Position numbers and translations under genes: made by a program
DNA from: Flavobacteriales bacterium UBA1494
Lineage (GTDB): Bacteria > Bacteroidota > Bacteroidia > Flavobacteriales_E > Vicingaceae
DNA: 64,000 nucleotides
Reading direction: 5' to 3'
Assembly (NCBI GenBank): GCA_905182175.1
Contig: CAJJAT010000013.1
Coordinates: 25,024 to 89,023, forward strand
Part shown: piece after piece, positions 9,033 to 19,400 of the stretch
Position numbering within the stretch: position 1 is the stretch's first letter
Layout of the letters: each line of letters starts with the position of its first letter
The notes under the pieces: model-generated
Database searches by the model: none
What the model was told of the DNA's origin: nothing
Seen by the model: only the letters and a program-made list of their open reading frames with translations

Positions 9033-11374
9033 CTTTTTTGTTTTTGTATGGTGATAGTAAATGTAGAACCTTCTCCTATTATACTTTCAACATTTACTCT
9101 ACCACCCATTAATTCTAGGTAAGCTTTTACAATAGAAGTTCCTAGACCTGTTCCATTAATATCGCCCACATTATCAGCTCTGTAAAATGGTTCGAAAATG
9201 TTACTGATGTCACTTTCTGGAATCCCTATTCCAAAATCTTGAATGGTAATGGTTAACATATCTTTTTTATATTCGACGTGAACCAATGGCGTTTTATTTG
9301 TTAAAGAATACTTGAATGCGTTTGAAACTAAGTTCGAGAATGCGTTTTCAAACAGTTTAGGATCTAATTCGTACATCGATTTATGGCCATCAGAAGTTAC
9401 ATAAATCTCTCTGCCATCTGTCTGAATTTCGTTGTGTTTTTGTATTATTGATTGTATTAAGACTAATGCGTCTACCGATTGAAGATTTGGCTTCAAGGTT
9501 CCCGAATCGTTCTTCCCTAAAATTAAAACATCATCCATTAGGTCAGTCATTCTTTTCACCTCAGTTTGTATTCTCTGGTATACTCGTTCAAACTTTATTT
9601 TAAAATCCGGTCCTACTTCTTGAATTTGCATCTCCAACAACCCAATGTTTGATAGAATAACTGTGAGTGGTGTTCGAAATTGGTGTGAAGCGGTCGATAC
9701 AAACTGAGATTTCAATTTACTGAGTTCTTTTTCTTTTTGATAAGCGATTTCAATTTTGTTCTTTGCTTTTTCTAGGTCCTTTGTTCTTTTCAGCACTTTA
9801 ATCTCTAACTCCTCGTTCATACTTCTTAAAGTTTGCTCACTTATTTTTTTTTGAGTGACGTCTTTGATTAAAAGCAGTATATTTTCAAAGCCAATTGATT
9901 CATTCATTGATGAAATATCCAAAGTATACCATTTTGACCTATTCTTAAATTCCAAATTGGGCGATTTACCATTGTCAACAAAATTTTGAATAGCTTCAAC
10001 AACAAATGGCACAACTTTTTTCTCAAAAAAGGAATGAACAGTCAATTGTTTAGTTTCAGAACGAGATATATTAATTAAAGCAAGTTTGTTGGCGTATAAC
10101 ACATCTAGGTGTTTATTAACCTTTAAAACAGCCTGTGGTAGTTCTTCTGCCAGTAATCTAAATTTCGCTTCACTTTTAATTAACTCATTTTCTTTAATTT
10201 TTGATTCAGTAATGTCTAAACAAGCAACTGTTAAGTTTTGGAGCTGGGTTTCATTACTCGTCATTACTTTTCCTAACAAAAAGAGGACTTTTTCCTTTCC
10301 ATCCGGTGTAATTATGCGAGCTTCAAAAGAAAAATTTTGGTTTAATTTTATCGCATCAAATATTTCTTTTTTAGCTCGCAGTCGATCTGAGTGATGGAAA
10401 AAATTTAAATAATTCTGAAATGAGATCCCAATAACATCTGATTTGGTAATACCATAGATATTAGCTAATGTGTCTGACCATTTTATCTCATTGGAGTTTG
10501 TTTCGTAATTTAAAGTTCCAACTCCAGCCATTTTTTGAGTTTCCTCCAAAAGATTGTTGCGCTCTTTTAGTAACTCCTCAAGTTTCTTTTTCTCTGAAAC
10601 ATCTCTTATTATACTTTCTATCCCAATAGGATTCTTCTGGTCATCGTAATATAATTTGGACGTTAACGAAATGGTTTTTTTCCTCCCATCTTTTGTAACT
10701 ATTACTGTATCTAATTCCGTTAAATATTTTAGCTCCTTAAGTTTTTTGATATGCGCTGTTCTTTTATCTGCGCTACCGCAACAAATATCAGCACTACCGC
10801 ACAAAACACTCATATCCTTACCTATCAAATCTTCTGGTTTATAGCCGTAAATAGTTTCTACCGATGGACTAATGATTTCAATTTTCCCCGAAAAGCTCGA
10901 TCGAGATAAGACATCTGACATAGAATTAAAAATATCTCTGAACTGGCTTTCACTTCTTGTTAAATTATTTTGTATTAATTCCTTTTCTTTATTTAATTGG
11001 TATCCTTCTATAGCTAAAGCAACTATTATAATAATGTTACTTGGATCGAAGGGTTTGGTAATGCACTTGTGCACTCTAGTTTCGTTTATGGCTTCTTTCA
11101 ACACATTAATGTCTGCGTAGCCCGTGAGTAATATAGTTGGTATTAAAGGGGCTTTTTTCTTTATTTTCGCTAAGACCTGTAAGCCCGTCATCTTCGGCAT
11201 TTGCTGGTCAGAAATAACTAGATCAAAAGATTGCTCGTCAAATAAACGCAGGGCTTCTTCTGCACAATTTGAGGTAACTATGTTGTATTCTTTTCTAAGC
11301 AATGCATGTACTATTCTCAAACTGAATTCATCATCATCAACATATAAAATTGAGTGTTCTTTTTCTTGAGCCAT
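9029..11374 (-). CDS. Hybrid sensor histidine kinase (receiver, PAS x3, HisKA, HATPase)
   Basis: 781 residues and no obvious membrane helix, so it is probably cytosolic. A receiver domain comes first (1-125, phospho-acceptor D56 in VISDQQMP). Three PAS domains follow (roughly 140-265, 285-395 and 400-515); the first contains a four-cysteine insert (CGSADICCGSAD) that might bind a metal or sense redox. After a coiled coil comes HisKA with H564 (SHQFRTPL), then the ATPase domain with N-box NAFSNLVSNAFKY, G1 DFGIGIP and G2 GTGLGTS. All catalytic boxes look intact, unlike those of the upstream kinases. A single base separates it from the dead receiver gene upstream. Confidence 0.93.
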   Translation of the reverse strand: MAQEKEHSILYVDDDEFSLRIVHALLRKEYNIVTSNCAEEALRLFDEQSFDLVISDQQMPKMTGLQVLAKIKKKAPLIPTILLTGYADINVLKEAINETRVHKCITKPFDPSNIIIIVALAIEGYQLNKEKELIQNNLTRSESQFRDIFNSMSDVLSRSSFSGKIEIISPSVETIYGYKPEDLIGKDMSVLCGSADICCGSADKRTAHIKKLKELKYLTELDTVIVTKDGRKKTISLTSKLYYDDQKNPIGIESIIRDVSEKKKLEELLKERNNLLEETQKMAGVGTLNYETNSNEIKWSDTLANIYGITKSDVIGISFQNYLNFFHHSDRLRAKKEIFDAIKLNQNFSFEARIITPDGKEKVLFLLGKVMTSNETQLQNLTVACLDITESKIKENELIKSEAKFRLLAEELPQAVLKVNKHLDVLYANKLALINISRSETKQLTVHSFFEKKVVPFVVEAIQNFVDNGKSPNLEFKNRSKWYTLDISSMNESIGFENILLLIKDVTQKKISEQTLRSMNEELEIKVLKRTKDLEKAKNKIEIAYQKEKELSKLKSQFVSTASHQFRTPLTVILSNIGLLEMQIQEVGPDFKIKFERVYQRIQTEVKRMTDLMDDVLILGKNDSGTLKPNLQSVDALVLIQSIIQKHNEIQTDGREIYVTSDGHKSMYELDPKLFENAFSNLVSNAFKYSLTNKTPLVHVEYKKDMLTITIQDFGIGIPESDISNIFEPFYRADNVGDINGTGLGTSIVKAYLELMGGRVNVESIIGEGSTFTITIQKQKR

Positions 11375-11375
11375 A

Positions 11376-11744
11376 TTAAGATTGTATTACTGATTTTATG
11401 GTCGCGTTTAATTTTTCATAATTCCAAGGTTTAGGAATAAATTCTAAGAGCATGTATTTTTCTTTTGCTTCCTTTACTTCATTTGTCTCTTCAAATCCCG
11501 AAAACATTATTCTGGAAGGGCGAGTTTGAGGAAATTGTTCAAAAATCTGTCTTAGTAATTGGAAACCCGTCATTTATGGCATTCTTTGATTCGTTATTAA
11601 CACATCAGGATCTTTATCTGTTATTATTTTTAACGCTTTTTTATCGTTTGCAGAAGTTAATACAGTGTAATCTCTTCTAAGAGCAGAACGAAATGTACTT
11701 AGGTTTGCTTCCTTATCGTCTATGTATAGCACTGTAGGTTTCAT
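11376..11744 (-). pseudogene. Receiver-domain response regulator broken by an in-frame stop
   Basis: The start ATG at 11744 gives a receiver beginning MKPTVLYIDDKEANLSTF. The frame is stopped by TAA at codon 57, within what should be the MPxMTG motif, and continues in the same frame as MTGFQLLRQIFEQF to the end at 11376. The expected phospho-acceptor Asp just before QRMP is Asn here (VLITNQRMP), so even read-through would give an unphosphorylatable receiver. The start overlaps the kinase remnant upstream by ATGA, and the stop lies 1 base from the intact hybrid kinase. It is thus a decayed member of that operon. A sequencing error could explain the stop but not easily both changes. Confidence 0.85.
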
Positions 11745-12960
11745 TCTTTCATTTTGTTTAGTAAATAAACTCTAAAAGAAGTCCCCTCATTACGATTGCT
11801 TGTGTAGGTAATAGTTCCGACGAGATTCTCCACAATGCCAAAACTGATGTATAAACCAAAGCACGTGCCTTCACCCACTTTTTTGGTGGTTACAAAAGGC
11901 TCGAAAATTCGATCGCCCAATTCTTCATTTATTCCGGAACCATTGTCGGAAACTGTAATAGTAGCGCCTTCTCCTTGATTGAGTGTAGTTACGTTGGTAA
12001 TTACCTCTTTTTCAATAGCTTGTTGATATTTCATAACCTGTTTTATGAAACCTGTTGTAGAGAGCATGAGTACCAATTTACCTCATTTATATTTTCCTGC
12101 AAATTACAATTTAATTTAATTTGTTTCTCACTAATTCGTTTAACTATTTTGAGATTACTTCTTATTACTTCATTTACATTTACCTTAGAGTGTTGGTTAC
12201 TATCCACTCTTGAAAAACGTCTTAATCCACTAATGATTTCTGGCGTTCTAGGAGCCCCCATCTTTATGTCTTTAATAGAGGTTATTAAGTTATTTTTTAG
12301 GTAGATATATTTAATCTGTCCTTTTAGTATTTCTATTTTTTGAGCCACATCTGGTAGCTGTTTTTCAAAGTCTATGGTTTCATAATAATCCAACAATTTC
12401 AAAAGATTTACAAGATCCAATTCAATACCTATCGCTCCGGCATTTACATAATTGATCGGGTTATTAATTTCGTGGGCGATTCCTGCTGTTAGCATTCCCA
12501 AAGAAACCAATCTATCTGACTGGATTAATTTAGTCTGAGACTGGCTAACTTGCAGAAGTGCTTGTTGCAATCGCTCACTCTGCCTTTTAATAGTTAAATG
12601 TGTGTTCACCCTGATCAATACTTCGTCGAAATGAAAAGGCTTTTCAATGAAGTCAACAGCAGCGACTTCAAAGGCTCTTATTTTATCCACTACTTCAGTT
12701 AAGGCGCCCACAAAAATTATTGGTATTTCAGCCATATCTCCATGACTTTTTATAACCCTGCAGGTTTCATAACCGTCCATCCAGGGCACTTGAACATCCA
12801 ACAAGACTAGATTTGGGGCTTTTGCCTTAATGCTTTTGATTGCTTTCATTCCGCTCATTGCTAGCCGAATGATATATCCTTTAGGTTTCAATATACCCGC
12901 TAATACTTTTAAGTTTTCAAGGTTATCCTCAACCAACAAAATTTCATCCCTTTCTATCAT
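11741..12960 (-). pseudogene. Receiver-histidine kinase, frameshifted and with damaged ATPase boxes
   Basis: The first part (12960 to 12043) encodes a receiver (VLLDVQVPWMDGYE, Asp kept) and a HisKA-like region with IAHEINNPINYV. Near 12050-12065 the frame shifts, and the ATPase part continues in another frame to 11741. There the N-box is degraded (FIKQVMKYQQAIEK; its Asn residues are gone), while the G1 box (VSDNGSGI) survives and G2 is altered (GEGTCFGLYIS instead of GTGLGLYIS). The gene starts within TAATG of the upstream remnant. The mutated boxes argue for real decay rather than a read error. Confidence 0.85.
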
Positions 12961-15900
12961 TATTTATCTTCTTTGACTAATTCTTCTAAACTTTCTACGT
13001 TATATTCTATTGGGTAGTTGCTAATCAGTTTTGATGCCTTTTTATGAGAAGTTGCCAATTGTCGATTGACTACTTCTAACTCTTCTATGTCACCCAAGAT
13101 AATACTTTTCTTTATCTTTAAGGTCTATAGGTAGGGCACTTATGCCGTCCATATCTGTTTGTAAATCCGCAACATCGTTTTCTAATAAATTTTCAAAACC
13201 GTAATCGTACTTAACTCCTGTGCAGACTTGAATCTCGTGAAGAACTTCTGACAATTTAAATGGTTTTTAATAAAATTGTTCTCTTCACAATTAATAAATA
13301 ATTCTTGTTCTTCATCAAATGTACTTGCGCATATCCCAATTATTCTAACTTTTTTCCTATTCTTCAACTTTCTTATTTTAGTCGTCGCATCAATTCCGTT
13401 TATCGTTAGCATTACCAAATCCATTAAAAACAACATCGGGCAACTATCGTTGAAATGAATGTAATTCATCTTTACCCTTAATTGCAGATGTTACTTCAAA
13501 CTCAATGGACCGAAGTAAAATTTCTAGCACTTCTCTATTCTCCAATCTCCAAAATATCATCAACCACTAAAATTTTCCTAAGTGGTTGACCTTTTTTAAT
13601 AACTTCTACTTTCTTAAAAGTATCTTCTCTTAGTAAAATTCTGTAATCCACCTCTAAGTACGGAAAAGTTAAGACAAATGACGACCCTTTACAATATTTA
13701 CTTTTTTTTCGTTAAATCTCCTTTTAGCAAACAAGCTAACTTTTTGCTGATTGCGAGGCCTAAAAACAGTTCATCCTTTTATTTTCATCCTTCGTTTGCT
13801 CAAAGAATTGAAAATAATTAACAGATTATCGTCATAAACGCCTAAAAATTTATTATTTTTTGCAATATAAATAATACAGTCCTTAAAGCTGGTATTGATT
13901 AGTATGCTCTCGTTGTCTGTAAATTTTACTGTATTAGATAAAAGGTTAACTAAAATTTGCCTTACCTTTTTTTCTTCTACATGAACGAGATAAGGAGGCT
14001 CATCCATACATGTTTTAAGTAATTTTAGTCCTTTTTTGCTCAATTCAAATCGAAATATTTCGATTAACTCTTGTAATAATTTTACGGGTTCAAAAGTGTT
14101 GTAACTGAGTTGCATTTTTCTGGCATCTATTTTTGATAGGTTAAGCACAACGTTAATTAAACCTAAAAGTTGATTTCCACTCTTGTTGAGAGACTCCAGA
14201 CTGTTTTGTTGCGCAATTGAAATCCCTTTCTCTCGGGATAGGATTTGTACATGTCCTAAAATTGTATTCATTGGGGTTCTAATATCATGCGAGATATACG
14301 CTAAGAATTTACTTTTTGCATTATTTGCTCGCTTTGCTTTTAGTCTCGCTTCTTTTATTTCTTGTTGAAATTTTTCACGTTCGATTATTAAAGTAAGCTG
14401 CTCTTGAAGGTCTTTAATAAGTTCATCCAATAAATCAATTCTTTCATTTTTCGAGTTTTTGTAGAAGAACTCGAATACTGCAACCACCTCATTTTTATAA
14501 GAAACAGGAAAACGGAAGGCTCCAGTTACTCCATATTTGCGTGCTTTTTTCTCTCTTTTGAAATTATTTTTTTATTTAAAGTCTTTTTTCCAAACTGCTT
14601 TTTGCTCCTTCGAAGCGGTTCCTCAAAGCTTTTTTCCTATTAAGTAGTTTGTCTTTTAGGTTGCTTCCTTAAAACTTCTTCAATCTTTTTTTCCTTTAGT
14701 GTACCATATTTCAGACGGATTTAATTTCTCTTTTGCAGAATCTGGATAATGAACATGTCCCACAGGCCAGTTGATATATGCACAGATACTTTGTAAAGCC
14801 TCTAGCAGTAATTTGTCTATGTTTTTTGCTTCAATTGCAACTTCAACAAATTTCATTAAATACAACACCTTTGTTTTCTTTCGCGCTCTTTTTATTAAAT
14901 CGTCGCCGGTGCTAATGATTCCAATAATACTCCCTTTGTTATCGAAGCTATGAGAAGTATTCCAGGTAATTAATCGTTCAAATCCGTCTTTACAAAGCGC
15001 TAAGTTTTCCGAATATTTCTTATCGTCTTCTAAACTTCCATTAATTATTTCAAGAAATAATAGACAATTTTAGTTGCAAGACGGTTGGGAACAAAATTAG
15101 ATGGAAAGTATTTTCCTGTCATCTCTTCCTTTTTGTAACCATACAATTTACAAGCAAAGTCATTGATTATACCTACATTGCCTTGCTTGTTTAAAATTAG
15201 AATAATAGAGGGTAATGTGTCAAAATAATTTTGGAGATGCTTTTGGTTATTTATGATCAATTTATAGGCATTCACAAGTTTTTTACGTGTTGCTAAAAGA
15301 GTTTCATTTTTTCTTATTGCTTCCGTAATATCTTTATTGGTTCCATCGCATCTAGCGACTTCTCCGTTAGCATCATAAATAGCTCTAAAAGTGGATTGGA
15401 CATAGTGTAATTTATTATTTGTGTCCGTAATCTGAAACATAATTTCTTGATTTTCATCCTTAGAAGTAGTAAGTTTAAATTTCTTGGCTAAAGCAATTAA
15501 GTCACCAGGATGCACAAACGTAGTCCATTTAGTATATGTGAATATTTAGTCCGCAGTACATCCATATACTTTTGAGATATCTCTAATCCATTTTATTGAA
15601 TGATCATGAACTAAGATTTTAAAAATTAAAAAAGAAGCAGTCCCATGCTCAACATTAATTGTTCGTTTAAATAATCAGCCCTCTCCTTGTTCTCTTTTTC
15701 TTTAGTTATATCTGCAAAGGAGCCCATATATTAGGTGGCTGCTCCGTTTGTGTCAATGTCAAATACGGACTCTCTGGAACGTCACCACATCAAACTGCTG
15801 TCTGCTTTTTTAAATTGGTATTCGAATTCTAATATTTCATCACCTTTCATTGTTTTAATGTTATTGCTGTGATTAGGTGTCGAAAGTATTTTATCTGTGT

Positions 15901-16075
15901 GGAATAAGTTATAAAAATCTGCCTCTCTTAATTTACTAATAGCTTCAAAAGTGTATCCAGTTAATTTTGTATATCCGTTATTCACATAAATCTTTTGTCC
16001 TTTAATTAGATTGAAAACATATACTCCATTTAAAGAAAACTTTAATAAATTTGCATTAGATACGTTATTGCTCAT
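12960..16075 (-). pseudogene. Hybrid histidine kinase (PAS, GAF, HisKA, HATPase, receiver), heavily decayed
   Basis: Read from 16075 downwards through several frame changes and stops, one ancestral gene can be followed. A PAS domain comes first (NNGYTKLTGYTFEAIS, 16075-15782). More PAS segments follow (15515-15045, GYKKEEMTGKYFP), then a GAF-like piece (about 14868-14680, LQSICAYINWPVGHV). HisKA is near 14320-14270 (YISHDIRTPMNTILG), with ATPase pieces to about 13700 (GLAISKKLACLLKGDL). The receiver is at about 13580-13180 (KILVVDD, then LFLMDLVMLTINGID with Asp kept), and the C-terminal tail ends at 12960-12962. At least six disruptions are visible, so no working product is expected. Confidence 0.85.
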
Positions 16076-16285
16076 TTTTATGTTAATTAAATTTCGAAGT
16101 AAGTAACAGTTTTACAAATTTTTGTGCTAAAAACTCCATTTTTATAGCACCGTTTGTGTTACATTGAAAACTTGATGTCTTTTTTGAGAGAAGCGACGAT
16201 AAAGACTGATTTTTGTCCGCTAAAGGGCTTATAAAGAATAACCAAACAAAATAAATAGTTTAATTAACGTTTAAATTTTTTTGCT

Positions 16286-16345
16286 ATCAATAAAGTGACT
16301 CCTTTACAATAAAATTAAATCGAAATCAATAAAGTAACACTTTAC
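16286..16345 (+). repeat. Two direct repeats, possible operator upstream of the PKD gene
   Basis: ATCAATAAAGTGACTCCTTT (continuing AC, 16286-16307) is repeated as ATCAATAAAGTAACACTTTA (continuing C, 16325-16345), 39 bases apart. Each half also has weak dyad symmetry (AAAGT...ACTTT). The second copy lies about where a -33 element for the box at 16365 would be, as expected for a regulator site. This is inference from position. Confidence 0.4.
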
Positions 16346-16364
16346 CGTTTATTTGTTTTTTAGC

Positions 16365-16372
16365 TACGTTTG
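16365..16372 (+). promoter_or_regulatory. -7 box for the PKD gene (TACGTTTG)
   Basis: TACGTTTG matches TAnnTTTG and lies 55 bases before the ATG. No strict TTTG -33 element is seen; the direct repeat overlaps that region. Confidence 0.4.
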
Positions 16373-16427
16373 GAAATTGTACTAATACAAAAGCCTAATT
16401 CCCTCCTTAATATTAAGTTTCTTATAA

Positions 16428-19400
16428 ATGTTGATCAATATAGATAGAGTGCAGTATGACAAATTAATCCTTATCCTTTTACTAAGTTCTGTTACTTCCA
16501 TTGCACAGGGCCAAAATACGTTGCCCGTTGCCGACTTTCAACTTTCTGCTACTAACGGCTGTGCTCCGTTGTCAGTTTCAATCATCAACAGTTCTTTAAA
16601 TGCAGCTCAGTATGAATGGAATTTTGGAAATGGGGGTTCATCAATAGCAGCTCAGCCTTCAATCGTGTATTCTTCCAAAGGGGTTTATGATGTTAGCTTA
16701 ATTGTAAAAGATACATTGGGGAACTCAGATACATTGCTGATAATAAATGCAATAACTGTAAATGAAATTCCTATTGCAGATTTTGACCAAACCATTAACA
16801 GGGCATGTTTAAATCAAAATCAGATTAATTTCACCAATCAATCTACTGCGGGGTTAAACTACACCTGGGATTTTGGAGACGGAAACTCTTCTAACCTGAC
16901 GAATCCAGTATATTCCTACTCTGACTCAGGTAGTTACACAGTTACTCTCATGATTGCTGATAGTATTGGATGTAGTAACTTTAAACAAGCTACCCAAGCG
17001 ATTAGGATTGTAATGACACCTGAACTTAGCTTTTCAGTAAATGATACCGTTGGGTGCGATACTTCACAAATTTTTTTATTTAACTGTTCTGTAGATTCAA
17101 TAACAAGCTGGCATTGGTCTTTTGGCGATGGAGATACTTCTCTAATAAAGAACCCAACACACCGGTACAAAAATACAGGTAGGTACGATGTTCACTTAAT
17201 TACTACCAACCAATTTGGTTGTTCTGATACGCTAAAGAAGAACAATTACATTCAAGTTCTTATCACACCAAACATAGATTTTACTTCATCGGTAACAACT
17301 GGCTGTGCTCCATTAAGCGTGCAGCTCATTGCAGATAGAACTAATTTTGTGGCATCTTATCAATGGCGATTTAGCGACGGGAGGTCACGAAATGGAGATA
17401 CTGTACAAATAGCTTTTAATAGATCAGGAGAGTATTCAATTACACTAATTTCCACCAATATAAATGGATGTGTTGACTCTACTTCAAAAACAAACTACAT
17501 AACCGTTAGTGGGGGAGCAATCGCATCTTTTTCAACAGATTCTTCAACGCTTTGCAAAAATGGGTCCATTGGGTTCATCAATACTTCTCAGCATGCAAAC
17601 TCCTGTTTATTTTTATGGGACTTTGGTGATAGTGCAACTTCTAGCGCAGAGCATCCTAATCATTCTTTCAATCAAACAGGACGCTACACAGTTTCGTTAA
17701 TTGTTACCGATTCAACCGGCTGCACTAACACTGATTCAGCATTACTTAATATAGAAGACTTACGAGCAGATTTTACTGTATCAAAAGTAAGAGGATGCCT
17801 CCCTTTAACTGCATATTTTCAAAATATTAGCACACCTGCGGACAAGTGGTTTTGGGATTTTGGTGACGGAGATACTTCTCACCAAGAGAATCCAATGCAC
17901 TTGTATCAGTCGAGCGGAGAGTTTGATGTTTCATTAGTAATTGAGACTCTTTCTGGTTGCATCGATTCTATTCATTACCAGGATTTAATTCTGGCTCACG
18001 ATGACTCGTTAACAGGTAGCTTAACGGATACCATTACGGGGTGTTTACCCCTGCCCATTGATTTTTCTTCCAATCAATTCGGGTCCGGTAGTTGGGTTTG
18101 GGACTTTGGAAACGGAGATACTTCTATGTCAAGAAACCCAACCTACACTTATCGGCAACCTGGCATCTTCACTGTTACACTTAAAACCACAAGCACTGAC
18201 GGCTGTCCGGTCTTCGTCGAAAACTATACTACCGTCATGATTCAGAGTATCGTTCCAAAAATAAGTGCGTTGCAGTTCAACTGTGAACAAGCTACTTTGC
18301 AATTGACAGATTCGACAGATAACATAAGTAGTTGGTTTTGGAATTTTGGAGATGGTACTTATTCAACCTTACATAGTCCCATTCACCAATTTCCCGATAC
18401 CTTAGTCTACGATATTTCAGTCACTTTAATAAACACAAACGGTTGTATGCAAAGTGTATTTTTTCCTGGTTTTATAGACTTTACAAATTGTTTTGTAGGT
18501 GGAAAGGTACCTACATTAGAACCGGATTCTGGAGGTTCTGCAAACAGAGGAGATTCCATAAAATCAAGTACAGTGTTTGCTCAAAGGTGTGCCCCAGAAA
18601 TTGTGCAACTAACTAATCCAAATATAAATGCCTTTGCTTGGCACTGGGATTTTGGAGACGGAGATACTTCTAATTTAGAGGACCCACTGCACATTTACAG
18701 AATGCCTGGTGTTTATAATGTGCAATTAATTACAGAAGATTCTTTAGGAAGAGATACGATACTTTGGATGAATTATGTTTCTATAAATGGGCCAATTGCA
18801 AATTTCTCGACCACTATACTTGATGATTGCGATAGCGCAACCGCAACGTTTAATAATGTTTCTAAAAGGGCAAATTCATGGGTTTGGCAATTTGCAAAGT
18901 ACAGTGATTCAACTACTAATTCTCCTCAGTATAAGTTTCCATATTCAATTCGGAATCATGTCGTTTACCTACGAGTGAATGATAGTTCAGGGTGTTCCTC
19001 TTCTAAAATAAGTATTTTAAACTTTCCAATAAAACGAATCTCTTTCATCCTTCCTGACTCTGCTTGTGTGGGCGATTCGTTGTATTTTAGAGCGAGCGAT
19101 TCTTTATCAACTTATACCTGGTCTTTTGGAGACGGAAGTGCAGACAGTTCTTTTACTCCGATGCATATTTATTCGAATGCAGGTGTTTATGCAATTCAAG
19201 TAATAAGCACAGATTCTAGGGGGTGTGAAAATATTCACCTTCTTGACTCTATTCGAATAATTGGATCCTCTGCAAATTTTCAAATAATAGATACAGTGCA
19301 GTGTAAAAATCAACTTTTTGCTTTTGTGCCGCAAGAAACTAGCGCAAATTCATATTTTTGGAATTTTGGGTCAAATTTAACAAGCGCAAAGCAACTACCT

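Larger units (their letters stand above)
16076..16427. other. Intergenic region between the dead kinase and the PKD gene
   Basis: 352 bases without a gene. It contains two near-identical 21-22 base direct repeats, described separately, and a TAnnTTTG box at 16365-16372. The rest is AT-rich with nothing recognisable. Confidence 0.6.

Noticed and set aside
12043..12960. Intact histidine kinase.
   Set aside because: The frame ends before the ATPase domain, which continues in another frame with damaged boxes.
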